Shown: positions 36,201-46,084 of the stretch, one piece after another
Position numbering within the stretch: position 1 is the first letter of the stretch
How the letters are laid out: every line of letters begins with the position of its first letter
From: CAVQRC01 sp963715045
GTDB lineage: Bacteria > Planctomycetota > Planctomycetia > Pirellulales > Lacipirellulaceae
Length of the DNA: 64,000 nucleotides
Direction: 5' to 3'
Assembly (NCBI GenBank): GCA_963715045.1
Contig: CAVQRC010000025.1
Span: 62,001-126,000, forward strand
Notes under the pieces: generated by a model
What the model saw: the letters and a program-made list of their open reading frames with translations, nothing else
What the model was told of the DNA's origin: nothing
The model's database searches: none
Translations under genes and position numbers: made by a program

Positions 36201-37346
36201 CTAGACGGCGATCCCGATGTCTGCCTTCGTCAAACCAAGCCGACTCAGCGTCTGCTCCACCGACTTGCTGATGAACCGCCCCGTTCTCGTGGAATATTCC
36301 AGCATTTCGAAGATTGCCAGCCAGTAGTCCCGGTCCGACTTCCCCTCGCGGATCGTGCGGGCGAACTCGATTTCCCAGCTGCAATATCCGAACCGAGCCA
36401 CCTCGGCCATCCCGATCACCGGGATCAGCGCGTTGTTCGTGGCGGTTGGTCGGCTACGCTTGGTGTTCAGCAATCCCAGCCGGTCGACTTCCCGGCGAAT
36501 TTCTTCCTCGTCGGGATCCCATACCGTGAGGGGCAGCACAAACCGCGGAACTCTTTCCGGGGGCCACAGGGAACCGTCGAACCAGAACTGCATGTCGTGA
36601 TCGTCGAATACATCGCGGAGGACGATGCCCGCATGGGTCTCTAACGCGGCCCGCTCCTGCTCTGGAGGGAATTCCAGTTCTACAGGACCAAATACGAGTT
36701 CCGTCTGCACCTTCGCCAAACCACACAGGATCAGCGGAATCCCTTGTCGCACGGCGAAGTTCTTCGCACTGTCAAACGTGATGTGACCGTCCATCAGGTC
36801 GACGATGCTGTACCCGCTCTGTTTGTCCAGATTACTCAGCGTGTAACGAAAGACGCGAGCCACGAAAGAGGGCTGTGGCTTGATCGTGATGTGTGGCACG
36901 TCGAAGCGACTCAGCACGTGCTCCACGTTTTCGATGGCCACGCGACTCATGAATCCGTTATCTACGAGCACCGTCAGCAAACGCAGTCCCGGATATTCAT
37001 TCACGATGCGGTGGAGCAAAAATGCACTGTCCTTACCCCCGCTCAGCAGCAGCATGGCATCAAAGGCCCATTCCCCTTTCCCCTCGTACGATCGCAGCAG
37101 GGCATCCAACTGTTCGCACAACCGAGGATCGGGCCCGCGTTTTTCCTCGGCCGGCGACTCGGCGGCGTATCTCCGGCAATGCTCACAAATGCCGTCGCCG
37201 TCGAGTGGGGCATAGGTACTTGGCAGGATGCAGTTCCGGCAGCGAGGCGAAAGGTGTCGCCGCACTGCGGGGCGAATGTATCTCCACAGGTGCTGAGCCG
37301 TGAACTCAACGACCTGGATCTCCGCGGTATGCGAACTGCCTGCCAT
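36201..37346 (-). CDS. PP-loop amidotransferase-like protein (N-acetyl-sugar amidotransferase/WbpG type)
   Basis: 381 aa. A zinc-ribbon with C36, C39, C54 and C57 (CRNC ... ICEHC) precedes a PP-loop ATP-pyrophosphatase site LLSGGKDSAFLL (SGGKDS at 102-107). VLVDNGFMSRVAIENVEHVL and IPLILCGLAKVQTE follow as in N-acetyl-sugar amidotransferases, which adenylate a carboxyl or keto group for amination in surface-sugar pathways. The zinc-ribbon spacing fits that family. Its position next to acyl ligase, thioester reductase and FeeM-type genes suggests it amidates or aminates an acyl product here (inference). Confidence 0.75.
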   Translation of the reverse strand: MAGSSHTAEIQVVEFTAQHLWRYIRPAVRRHLSPRCRNCILPSTYAPLDGDGICEHCRRYAAESPAEEKRGPDPRLCEQLDALLRSYEGKGEWAFDAMLLLSGGKDSAFLLHRIVNEYPGLRLLTVLVDNGFMSRVAIENVEHVLSRFDVPHITIKPQPSFVARVFRYTLSNLDKQSGYSIVDLMDGHITFDSAKNFAVRQGIPLILCGLAKVQTELVFGPVELEFPPEQERAALETHAGIVLRDVFDDHDMQFWFDGSLWPPERVPRFVLPLTVWDPDEEEIRREVDRLGLLNTKRSRPTATNNALIPVIGMAEVARFGYCSWEIEFARTIREGKSDRDYWLAIFEMLEYSTRTGRFISKSVEQTLSRLGLTKADIGIAV

Positions 37347-37562
37347 GGTTGTGACCCGGTGTCAGCGTGATTGCGTCGAGTTGAGAGAGTTCAAAGATCG
37401 TCTCACAGTGGTCCGGCCACCTGACTGGCATACATCCAGTAGATGGGCGAATCGGCAAACCAACGTTGGATCGCCCTGGGCTGCTGCCTGACCCAAGTTC
37501 AGAACGGCAGCCGGTTGCTCTGCCGATGTTCGAAGTAGTAACTCAGCAGGTTGGGCAGGACT

Positions 37563-38624
37563 TCACTTGAACCGCGGCAGGCGAATGCCGAGTTCGTCAA
37601 ACGACTTGACCAGATTCTTGTTGTCGATCTTCCACTGCAGTGGCAGGAACTTAATGAAAATCCGCTGTGCGTCAATCTTCCGCTTGATGCTACCCACCGT
37701 GATCTTGCTCAGCACCGCCAGCAGTGACGCGACGATCGCCGGCGAGATGTAGGTTGGCCGCCGGATCTTCTTCCCCAGTTGCGCCGTCGCAATCGGCTGA
37801 ACCTGATCCAGCAGCTCCGCAAACGAGACGAGATCATCCAGCCCTTGAGCAAAGTGGTAGACTTGCCCTCGAGCTGCAGGGAACTCCATCAGCCGCCGAA
37901 TTCCCATCGCCAGCACATCGACGGGAATCGTGTTCACGGGACAGCCCCGAGGCAGAATCGGTGAGTCGGGTGTGAGCAACAGCTTTTCCAGCAGCAGATA
38001 GAACGACTGAAAGTTGAGTGCTCTGCCGGACGTCGACTCGCCCACGACCATGCTCGGACGAAAGATCGTGATCGGCACGCCCTCAGCCAACTGGCCGCGA
38101 AGGAATTCTTCGGCTTCGAACTTGGCGATTTCGTACGTGTTGAGGAAATTCCGCGGATAGTCGGTCAGGAACTCCTCGTACACCACGCCGGCGTAGTCGC
38201 CCATGATTTCCAGCGTGCTCACGTAGCCAAACATCTCGAGCCCCGGGCAATCTCGCGCGGCCGCCAGCGCGACCTTGGTTCCCTGCAGATTCGTCGCCCG
38301 GGCCGCTTCCAGATCGAGGTTGAGTTTGATACTCGAAGCGGCATGGATGACCAGTTGCGTACGCTCCTTGAGCGAAGTCGCGGTAGCGGCGTCCAGGCCG
38401 AAATCGGGTTGCGTGACATCTCCGGCAAGCACCGTCAGTCGTTCGCTGAGACCTTCCGGCGGGAAGCCCCAGAACTCCAGCGGTTGCCGCATCCGCTGCG
38501 CCGCTTCCTCCTGCGACGTGCCGCGAACCAGCGCAAAGACGTGGTAACCATCCTGACCGAGGTACTCCGCCACGAGCCGCGAACCGACACTCCCGTTGGC
38601 TCCGGTAATCAATACGCCCTTCAT
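37563..38624 (-). CDS. Thioester reductase-type NAD(P)-dependent short-chain dehydrogenase (FAR/Lys2-like)
   Basis: 353 aa. ITGANGSVGSRLVAEYL is the Rossmann GxxGxxG; YVSTLEIMG and NTYEIAKFEAEEFL give the Y-x3-K catalytic pair, and IFRPSMVVGES is typical of the thioester-reductase/NAD-binding-4 family. Members reduce acyl-CoA or carrier-bound acyl thioesters to aldehydes or alcohols. It overlaps the upstream acyl ligase by 4 bp (ATGA), so the two act together: activation then reduction or release of an acyl chain (inference). The C-terminal helix bundle (SKITVGSIKRKIDAQRIF) is longer than in minimal SDRs. Confidence 0.8.
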   Translation of the reverse strand: MKGVLITGANGSVGSRLVAEYLGQDGYHVFALVRGTSQEEAAQRMRQPLEFWGFPPEGLSERLTVLAGDVTQPDFGLDAATATSLKERTQLVIHAASSIKLNLDLEAARATNLQGTKVALAAARDCPGLEMFGYVSTLEIMGDYAGVVYEEFLTDYPRNFLNTYEIAKFEAEEFLRGQLAEGVPITIFRPSMVVGESTSGRALNFQSFYLLLEKLLLTPDSPILPRGCPVNTIPVDVLAMGIRRLMEFPAARGQVYHFAQGLDDLVSFAELLDQVQPIATAQLGKKIRRPTYISPAIVASLLAVLSKITVGSIKRKIDAQRIFIKFLPLQWKIDNKNLVKSFDELGIRLPRFK

Positions 38625-40364
38625 GGCTCGTCCTCTTGATACATCAGATCGATCAACTCGCGGTACTTTTCCTCAATGATCGTCCGCCGCACCTTCAGGG
38701 TTGGAGTGACCTCGCCTTCTGAGACCGAAAGCGGGTTTGGCAGGATGGTGAATCGCTGGATCCGTCTCGTCCTGGGTAACTCCCGCCGCCGCTTCTCGAT
38801 CTCTTTCTGAAGATAGCTTTCAAAACTGTCACCGCTCCCGGCCACACCGCTGCGAAATTGCTCCTCGGGCGTCACCAGCGCCGTGAGGTATCTTCGGCCA
38901 TTGCCGATCACAACAATTTCATCGATACCAGCGATCTGCCTGTAGACGCGTTCGACGGCGACGGGTGAAATCCGCTGCCCTGTCGAAGTCTTGATAATGT
39001 CCTTCTTTCTCCCCGTGATGTAGAGAAAGCCCTGGCGGATCTCCCCCAGATCGCCCGTCTTCAGGTACCCCGCGGCATCAAACAGGTCGTCGCCGCTCTG
39101 CCTCCAATATGACTCCAGAGCCGCGGTCGTTTTCGCCAGCACCTCGTTGTCTTCCGCGATTCTTACCTGAACGTGTTCCAGCGGTCGGCCAACCGAACCG
39201 TAGCGCTTCGCTCCCGGCTGATTCATCGATATCAGAAAGCCGATCTCACTCAGGCCATAGACCTCGTACGTGGGAACTCCGAGCCGATCAAAGAACCTGA
39301 GAATCTCGGCGTCGACGGGGGCCGTGCCGGAGATCAAGAACCGCATCTCTCGACCCCAGATCGCGGCTCGCAGCCTGGCGGCGAACAGTCGGTCAGTGAG
39401 CTGTCCCAACCATTTCGACGGGATGCCTCGGAGGGCCAGCAAACAGCGAAAGCACAAGCGTGAGAACACTCCCCGCGATTGGAGTCGCCTGAAGATCTGC
39501 TGGTGGATCTTTTCCAGGAATCGCGGCACCACGACAAGATACGTGGGATGGATCTCTTTGATCTTGTCGAACAGCTCGAGTGGATCTTTGACAAAGTACT
39601 GCGGCACACCGAGGAAATAGTTGACCGAACCCATGATGCGACCGGTGCCGTTGTGCAGTGGTACCCAGGCGAGCGTTCGCTGAGGACGCTGCAAGTTCGT
39701 CGCGGAACACGCGGGCCATAATCGGCAATCCCACGGTCAACTGACGTTGCTTGAGCGGGATGCCTTTCGGACTCCCGGTGGTGCCTGACGTAAACAAAAC
39801 AACGCCCACGTCGTCCGGGCCAACGCTCGGCTCAACAGGTTCGCCCCCACGATGCCGATCGATCTCGCTCCACAGCAAACGTGTTTCCACCTGCCTGGGA
39901 ACGAGATTCGCATCCGGAGCGGCGTTCGCCTCTTGAAAGAAGTAGATGAACTTAACCGTTTCGAGATCGTTCTCGTCGATCAGCTCGAGCAGCGCGTGAT
40001 CTTCGACGAAGATGCCCGCCAGTTCAGATGTACGGACTACCTGGGCAAGATCCTGGCGGGAACTCTTGTAATCCAACCCGACTACTGTCCCACCCAACCA
40101 CATGATGGCCTTGTCGGCGACTTCCCACTCGTAAGAGGGACGGGCGAGAATCCCGACACGGTCGCCGCGGGCGATCCCCTGCAGTCGGAGTGATCTTGCC
40201 AGGGCCTGGACGTCGTCGAAGAACTGCCGCTGAGTTACAGCGGACCAGCCGTTCTCGAGCTCGCGGTAGAAGCAGACTTGCTCGGGGCGTTGGCAAACGC
40301 TTTGCTGAACAACGTCGATCAGGGTCAGAGGGTCGATCAGGGTCTGAGGGGACTCGTGCGTCAT
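38621..40364 (-). CDS. AMP-binding long-chain acyl-CoA/acyl-ACP synthetase (frame broken once)
   Basis: About 580 aa. Adenylation motifs: VVLFTSGTTGSPKGIPL (A3), YEVYGLSEIGFLI (A5), LKTGDLGEIRQGFLYITGRKKDIIK (A7/A8, split here for length as TGDLGEI and GRKKDIIKTSTG). A frame break near 39640-39690 separates A3 from the middle of the protein; the next frame continues LAWVPLHNGTGRIMG and NYFLGVPQYFVKDP. It resembles FadD15/ACSL long-chain enzymes. It lies between the FeeM-type gene and the thioester reductase, giving a coherent acyl-activation step. Confidence 0.85.
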
Positions 40365-40470
40365 GTCAGGTCACCAGAATCGACTCCCGATGTCCTGGTG
40401 ACGACCGCACGTCATGTCAGCCGGGGAGTCGGCCCCTGCGGAGAACCGCAAACCCCAGCGACGCGGCGGG

Positions 40471-41278
40471 CTAACAGGCAGCAGCGGACAACGGGCTGCT
40501 TCGATCATCCTCTCTCGAGCCGGGACATGAACCCCGGTAAGTCGCGTCGACGATTCCCTGAAAATAGGCCCTGTCGGACGCCGAAATCGGCTGACATTGC
40601 AATTCCCGCGGGTCAATCGGGACACCAAAAAAGCGACGGTAGTTTCTGGGCGGAGCACGTCGAATCGCTCTGAAATCAAGGCACATGGGCACCGCCTGGC
40701 AATTGCACGTAGACGGGTAGGTAAGCATATCACCGATGCGTTCAAATGCCATGAAACGCTCGTATGCTCGCACATGGTGTGGCTGAATCAGTATCAGGAT
40801 CTGATCCACCCCCTGATATGTAGCATACTGGGCCATGAACCGGCACAAGTTCGAGGATCTGAGTCATCCTGGGCGACTTGCAAGCCAGGGAACTAACCTC
40901 CGCCAGGTGGAGCTTCTTCGCTCTCCGCCGCGCCACCTCGGCACCAAAGACTCCTTCCATCGGCAGGCCCAGGTGACCATCCCTGACCAGCGTCAACGTG
41001 GCGGTCACGCCATCTGGAACGCTCGCGTTGATCACATCAGTTGTGGGCTGAAGATGATACGGAGTCACCCGCATCTGCCATTCGTTCGGTTCGCAGAGGT
41101 TCGAGCGAAGGTACTTGCCATACACCAACCGAAATGCCGCTTTCCGCTCTTCACGACTGGCGGCAATTTTACATACCGCTTCGCCTGCACACCGATTTCG
41201 CGATGTATAGTCCAGGGTCGAACACGCCTGCTGTTCCAAACGTGCGTAATCCTCAGTCGCTGAAATCGTCGATAACAT
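40471..41278 (-). CDS. FeeM-type long-chain N-acyl amino acid synthase (GNAT fold, frame broken once)
   Basis: About 268 aa. KIAASREERKAAFRLVYGKYL is the N-terminal GNAT strand of autoinducer-synthase-like acyltransferases; LTLVRDGHLGLPMEGVFGAEV and KKLHLAEVSSLA are core FeeM signatures. The frame breaks at about 40838: reading GAACTT(G)TGCCGG without the bracketed base joins ILEL to CRFMAQYATYQGVDQILI, followed by IQPHHVRAYERFMAF and AVPMCLDF, the family C-terminal half. FeeM enzymes transfer an acyl chain from ACP to an amino acid. ATG 41278 has AAGGGG upstream; 41287 and 41368 are alternatives. A planctomycete FeeM-type synthase is implicated in stieleriacines (N-acyl dehydrotyrosines), from memory. 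Confidence 0.75.
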
Positions 41279-41504
41279 CGCAGGCATCCCCTTAGTCCTT
41301 ATTGATTCGACCACTTCCGATGGACCGCCACAAAGTGAAGATCTATTCCTACAAATAGAGATCCCCATCTCGCTGACGTGCGTTGACCAAACAGCGCGTA
41401 TCGCCTCCGCGATAGATGCTGCGCTGCGAAGTCGGCAGATGAGTATTGAGCCTGATGAGAAGTCACTGTAACGCTACGTTATGGGAGACGATTGTCAAAC
41501 TTAT

Positions 41505-41583
41505 GCACCTATCTAAAAACCTTCGTGAACTTGTCCCACGGCCGGGGAATTCGGTTGCTGAAGCCAGATTTGGGATCGTCCTT
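41505..41583 (-). repeat. Palindromic dispersed repeat, copy D
   Basis: About 79 bp, CACCTATCTAAAAACC ... TTTGGGATCGTC, with the conserved core CGGTTGCTGAAGCC. It sits between the ABC ATPase stop (41588) and the FeeM-type gene. Confidence 0.8.
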
Positions 41584-41587
41584 TCAG

Positions 41588-42389
41588 TTAATTCAACGTT
41601 TCTGATTCCGCAGGAAAACAGGCCTGCCGCGACAGGTCGAGGCCAGCCAGAACAACCGCGGGTGACGAAGCCGCACGTGGTGTGTCGTTACCCACCACGA
41701 GATTGCCGTTCTCAACCGTGTAGAGTCGATCCGCGAATGGATAAATCCGACTGTCGTGGGTAACGACCAACAGCGTCTTGCGATTCTTGGACGAGATCGT
41801 CCGCAGAACTTCCATCGCCCTCTGCCCGCTGTCGGCATCGAGCGATGCCGTCGGTTCATCGGCCAGGATCAACTCGGGATCGTTGGCGAGCGCCCGGGCG
41901 ATGGCCACCCGCTGGCACTGCCCCGTGCTTAGCTGCGCCGGGTGAAGATTAGCCTGCGGCAAAATCCCCAGTTCACCAAGCAGATCGCGTGCGCGATGTC
42001 GGGCCTGTCCGCCGAGGCACACCGGCCAGCATCAGCGGAACGATGCAGTTATCCAGGACGGTCAACCCGCGAATCAAATGGAACTTCTGGAACACGAAGC
42101 CCAGGTGGGCCAGGCGAAGTCTTGCGGAAACGGCAGGTTCGAGTTGAGAGACATCATGCCCAAGTACTTCGACCACACCCCCGTCAGGTGGCAGCAGACA
42201 TCCAATGATCGACAGCAACGTGGTCTTACCACTGCCTGACGGGCCAACAAAGAACACGCATTCGCCCTGCGAGATCTGCAGACTCACACTCTTGAGTACC
42301 GACGTGACGTTTGGTCCGTTGCGATATTCCTTCGCCACGCCACGCAACTCGACGGCGAACGGCCCCGGTTTTTGATCGGATCGGTTCAT
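41588..42389 (-). CDS. ABC transporter ATPase, DevA/MacB type (frame broken once)
   Basis: About 266 aa from ATG 42389, ATGA-coupled to the permease gene. Walker A is GPSGSGKTTLLS; VFQKFHLIRGLTVLDN is the Q-loop; LSTGQCQRVAIARALAN is the signature; LILADEPTASLDADS is Walker B; VVTHDSRI is the H-loop. The frame breaks near 42010 between the Q-loop helix and signature; a single inserted base explains it. It energises the FtsX-like permease next to it. Confidence 0.87.
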
Positions 42390-43510
42390 TGCTGTAACAC
42401 CATCAACGGGTGAACACGTCTGATCTTCCGGTAAGGCAATAAGGCCGAAATCTGGCAGATTCCGATCACCAGCACACAACTTCCACAGATCAACCAGGCG
42501 GGAACGATAATCGGCGCACGTGGCGTCGAAAACGTCGTCTGCAACCCGATCACCAATGCGATTCCAATCGCGGAACCCGCAGCGGCCATCGTCATGGCCT
42601 GGACAAACAACACGAATCGAAGCTGGCTCTCCTGGGCCCCGATCGCCTTGAGGGCACCGAAGTCGTGCAGACGGTCCAGCACCACGGCGTACAGCGTCTG
42701 GGCCACAATCACCATGCCGACCACGAGGCCCAGAACCGTGGCCGCGCCGAAGCTGATCCCCAGCCCCGTACGCGTCAGCCAGAACCCAAATGACTTTCTG
42801 CGGTATTCAGCAGCCGTATAGACTGCGGCTTGAGGCAATCGTTGGCGAATGGCGGCCTGAACCTGGGCGACATCCGCTCCCTCTTCCACATTGACGAGGA
42901 TGTACGTGCAGGAATCATTCGTGCGATTGAGAAACAGGTTCGCACGATCAAGCGTGGTGAAGCAGAACGGTGAAACCACAAAGCCGACCAGCCCGTAACT
43001 GAAGTCCACGATCCGCGCTTGATGCCCGGCGAGTTCCACGATGTCACCCACGGCCGGATAGCCCATCCGATCGCGGTCGCAATAGTCGAGAATGATGCCG
43101 TCCGGCTTGAGTACCGAGTCAGGATTCCCCGACAACGTCGATCGCACGTTACCCAGCAGCGTGCCCGGATCCGATCCGACGAGCAGCACGAGTTCGTACC
43201 TCCCGTCCGGCAAAGCCATGCGGCAATAATCGACAACATACCGCGACGCGGCTTCGACGCCCGGAACACTGCGAACACGGTTGTTCCACTGCGACGGGAT
43301 CAGGCTGCCAAAATCCACGTTCGTCATTTCGCGATGGCCTACCCAGATATCCGCATCGCAGTTGTCAATCAGCAGGCTCGATTTCTGCAGCAGTCCGTAA
43401 AACAAGCCACCCTGAACGTTGACCAGCACGACGGCGAAGATCACACCCACCAGCGCCGTGAGGAACTTTCCTCGGTCGAACAGCAGCGTTTTGCAGGCAA
43501 TGGACCACAC
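42386..43510 (-). CDS. ABC transporter permease, DevC/FtsX-like
   Basis: 374 aa. Membrane helix 1 is near the N-terminus (LTALVGVIFAVVLVNVQGGLF), then a ~200-residue periplasmic domain, then three C-terminal helices (TVLGLVVGMVIVAQTLYAVV, AMTMAAAGSAIGIALVIGL, LICGSCVLVIGICQISALL). This is the DevC/MacB-type mechanotransmitter topology. The HlyD-like protein (43537) and ATPase (41588) flank it in an operon, as in DevBCA exporters, which deliver glycolipid-like lipids to TolC in cyanobacteria. Lipid export by this system is inferred from its neighbours. Confidence 0.85.
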   Translation of the reverse strand: MWSIACKTLLFDRGKFLTALVGVIFAVVLVNVQGGLFYGLLQKSSLLIDNCDADIWVGHREMTNVDFGSLIPSQWNNRVRSVPGVEAASRYVVDYCRMALPDGRYELVLLVGSDPGTLLGNVRSTLSGNPDSVLKPDGIILDYCDRDRMGYPAVGDIVELAGHQARIVDFSYGLVGFVVSPFCFTTLDRANLFLNRTNDSCTYILVNVEEGADVAQVQAAIRQRLPQAAVYTAAEYRRKSFGFWLTRTGLGISFGAATVLGLVVGMVIVAQTLYAVVLDRLHDFGALKAIGAQESQLRFVLFVQAMTMAAAGSAIGIALVIGLQTTFSTPRAPIIVPAWLICGSCVLVIGICQISALLPYRKIRRVHPLMVLQQ

Positions 43511-43536
43511 GGTAAAGCAGTAATCAAACTTCGGAG

Positions 43537-44685
43537 TTATTGATTGGGAAGAGCCGGCACGGAACCGGCCAACGGCTGTTGTAGAGGTGAAGGCAGGTTC
43601 GACTCACAGTTGTTACGCGGCTCCGCGTGAATGAAGACATCGACGGGTAACGACACGACAAGAGCATCGGTGGCGGCAGCGTCATCAACGCGAATAATGA
43701 CTTCTCTGACCTTGACATCCTGGCGATCTTCCGGTCGATGGCTGAAGTACGTCTTGGCGTGCATCGACGGAAAGCACGCCAACACAACTCCAGCGAGTTC
43801 GCGACCCGCCAGTCCATCGGCGGTAGTCATCGCCCGCTGACCTGGCTCTACGCGAAGCGCGTCGAACTCTTCGACAAAAGCCCGCACGCGGAGCTCTGAT
43901 GTATCAACCATCGTGATCAGCGGAAACTCGGCTTGCGGGCCGGTCAGCTCACCCGGTTCGGCATCGATGCGGAGAATCTGTCCGTCCCTCGGCGTGCGCA
44001 GTTCGGCCCGTGCAAGTACGGCCTGGGCATGCTCGAGTTGCGCCCGCTGCAGGGCGATCTCCGCGTCGGCGGCCAGAGTCTCGTGAGGACGGGGCGGCGC
44101 CTGGCGGTCCGCGAGCTGGGCCTGGGCAGCCGCGAGCGACGCCTTCGCGATCCGCAGTTCGCCCACCGCTTCATCGAGTTCCTGATCGGCGATCCCATCC
44201 ACGGCGGCCAGGTCCTGAGCACGATCGTGTCGACGTTGGGCGATCATCGCTCGAGCTTCCGCGGCAGCCACTTCGGCGGCCGCGTACGCCCGCTGCTGCG
44301 GTGTGGCCCCGTCGAGCACGCGAAGTTTCGCGGCTTCGGCACGCTCCAGTGCAGCCTGGGCTTTGTCGACTGCGTGCTCGAGGACCGTCGCGTCAAGTTC
44401 GGCGAGCAGTTGCCCCTTGCGGACATAGTCTCCCTGAGTGACTGCGACACTGGCGAGTCGCCCCTGGATCTCAAAGCCCAGAGCCACCTCGGGATGCCTG
44501 CCCTCAACCGTTCCGTTCGCATGCACGATCCGCGGCAGCATTCGCGAACTCGCCACCGAATTCGCTGCGGTCACTGCCGGCTCCGCGAACACCGCGTTGC
44601 CAATTCCGCTGCGGCTCACCGCAACACCAACCGCGGCAAGAACCAGGGCCGCGAAGAAAACCATCGTCAACGACTTGATGCGCAT
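43537..44685 (-). CDS. HlyD/DevB-type membrane fusion (periplasmic adaptor) protein
   Basis: 382 aa. An N-terminal helix (LTMVFFAALVLAAVGVAVS) anchors it; VEGRHPEVALGFEIQGRLASV and VRKGQLLAELDATVLE form the lipoyl-like half, followed by an alpha-helical hairpin (AAEVAAAEARAMIAQ ... LRIAKASLAAAQAQL) and ELRTPRDGQILRIDAEPGEL returning into the barrel. ATG 44685 has GGAGG upstream. It links the DevC/DevA-type transporter to an outer-membrane TolC. It is the first gene of this three-gene exporter. Confidence 0.87.
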   Translation of the reverse strand: MRIKSLTMVFFAALVLAAVGVAVSRSGIGNAVFAEPAVTAANSVASSRMLPRIVHANGTVEGRHPEVALGFEIQGRLASVAVTQGDYVRKGQLLAELDATVLEHAVDKAQAALERAEAAKLRVLDGATPQQRAYAAAEVAAAEARAMIAQRRHDRAQDLAAVDGIADQELDEAVGELRIAKASLAAAQAQLADRQAPPRPHETLAADAEIALQRAQLEHAQAVLARAELRTPRDGQILRIDAEPGELTGPQAEFPLITMVDTSELRVRAFVEEFDALRVEPGQRAMTTADGLAGRELAGVVLACFPSMHAKTYFSHRPEDRQDVKVREVIIRVDDAAATDALVVSLPVDVFIHAEPRNNCESNLPSPLQQPLAGSVPALPNQ

Positions 44686-44934
44686 GACTCTGCCTCCGGA
44701 CAGCCTGGATCAACCGGTCAGACTTGCTGAGAGCGACTGCCAGCGGCCCGGAGCGGCGTCGACGGCGTCCGTCGACGGTCGGAGGCATGGCGGAGTCTGC
44801 GAGCCGGGCAATGGCCGCGCATCAGGTTGGTAAGCACGTAAGCGCTTGGTTGACAGTCCTGCGGATGCAGGCGGTGTCGGTAGGACACTCATCTAATTGT
44901 CTCCATCGGCACAATCGGGTGATGGTCATGAGCC

Positions 44935-45411
44935 CTAAATGGGGCCGAAACCGTACGGCAATTCACGGTGATTCCAATCGTCACAGACAATTCGCAGAAT
45001 GCCGGGCAAAGAAGTTTCGTAGCGACTGTCGCCCGTCCAGTTGCGCCGCAGGATTCGCATTCGATTGTTGGGCATCAGGCACAGGATCTTGAGCTGCGGG
45101 AACTGCATAAAGAGATGCGAAGTCATGCCCAGGTCCTTGTTGGACCCTGACCAGTCACAAATCAACATCCGCGGATTCCGCTGGCTTACAGTCAACAGGA
45201 CATGTGCGGGATTCGACGGGAAGAACACGCCATCGTGCTCATCGTCCCACTGTGAAATACTCACTTCCGGGGCATGCGCGCGAATGTAGTTGTCCAGTGC
45301 ATTGCGAACGAATCTCGATCGCAGTGCGATCAGTACCTTGCCGCTGTCGCGGCAGTTGTCTCGAATGATGCTGTCTCGAATGTTGTGAACCACCCATCTC
45401 TCTCCCGACAT
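44935..45411 (-). CDS. Receiver-like (pseudo-receiver) regulatory protein
   Basis: 158 aa. GKVLIALRSRFVRNALDNYI, MLICDWSGSNKDLGMTSHL and LKILCLMPNNRMRI suggest a CheY-like beta/alpha fold, but the phospho-acceptor position looks atypical, and there is no output domain. It might also be a divergent response-regulator remnant. It lies upstream of the exporter operon, same strand, with repeat copy E ending its own 5' flank 11 bp before the ATG. No confident family assignment. Confidence 0.4.
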   Translation of the reverse strand: MSGERWVVHNIRDSIIRDNCRDSGKVLIALRSRFVRNALDNYIRAHAPEVSISQWDDEHDGVFFPSNPAHVLLTVSQRNPRMLICDWSGSNKDLGMTSHLFMQFPQLKILCLMPNNRMRILRRNWTGDSRYETSLPGILRIVCDDWNHRELPYGFGPI

Positions 45412-45421
45412 CTTTTATCTA

Positions 45422-45494
45422 AGAGCCGATCCCAAAACTGATTTCAGCAACCGAAATCCCCGGCCGGGCGTTCACTCAGGTTCTGGGATAGTCT
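45422..45494 (+). repeat. Palindromic dispersed repeat, copy E
   Basis: 73 bp, AGAGCCGATCCCA ... TGGGATAGTCT, same orientation as copy A but about 6 bp shorter in the centre. Flanked by CTAAG at both ends (45419-45423 and 45493-45497), a possible target-site duplication. Confidence 0.85.
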
Positions 45495-45908
45495 AAGCAC
45501 CTGCAACACGGATGCGAACGAATGTGGTGCATCCGTTGCGAACAGCAAAGGATCATTTCCTATCCCTGCGATCGCGAAGGGATGCAGTCCGCGTGCGCAA
45601 TTGCGGCGGTCGCGAAGGTTCAAGAACACTGGCGATCACCCGTCACCGCGGCAGCCGTATCTGCTGTTGAGAGCGGAAGTCGAGTTGGAGTCTCGCATTC
45701 GGCCACGAATCCAACAGAATTACGCCGAAACGGACCAGACCCACGCGTTCGCGGAAAGACGACAGGAAACGCGGCGGCCCGACTGGTCCCGCCAGCCGTG
45801 CGAACTAGTTCCTCATAGTCCCCGGGTGGACCGGCAGGCTCGGCAGGCACACAAAAAAATCCGATGGTTCGCGGAGGTTTACAACGCCAAGAGCACCGCC
45901 CGCGTTTA

Positions 45909-45987
45909 AGAACCGATCCAGAAACCTCGATGAGCGCGTCTCACGGCCGAGGAATCAGGCAGCGGGAGCGGGTGTCGCATCGGCTCC
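45909..45987 (-). repeat. Palindromic dispersed repeat, degenerate copy F
   Basis: About 79 bp. AGAACCGATCCAGAAACC and GCATCGGCTCC keep the end motifs, and GCGTCTCACGGCCGAGG the middle, but the GGTTGCTGAA core is lost. It is in the same orientation as copies B-D. Confidence 0.6.
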
Positions 45988-46025
45988 AACCCAAGTTATT
46001 GACCGTCAAGCGTCAGCGAACGTCA

Positions 46026-46084
46026 AACCACCCCTCTCCCCGGGCCCCTCACCAGGTGAGGGGTCCGGGGAGAGGGGTTGGTTC
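46026..46084. repeat. Long inverted repeat (hairpin)
   Basis: ACCACCCCTCTCCCCGGG and CCCCTCACC face GGTGAGGGG and CCGGGGAGAGGGG, about 27 bp per arm with one or two mismatches and a loop of a few bases only. It is C/G-rich and has no T-tract, so it reads as an intergenic palindromic element more than a terminator. A related CTCCCCGGG palindrome is at 61946-61981. Confidence 0.75.

Noticed and set aside
45601..45909. Roughly 100-aa Arg/Gln-rich frame
   Set aside because: No recognisable family and ends in a repeat; not supported.
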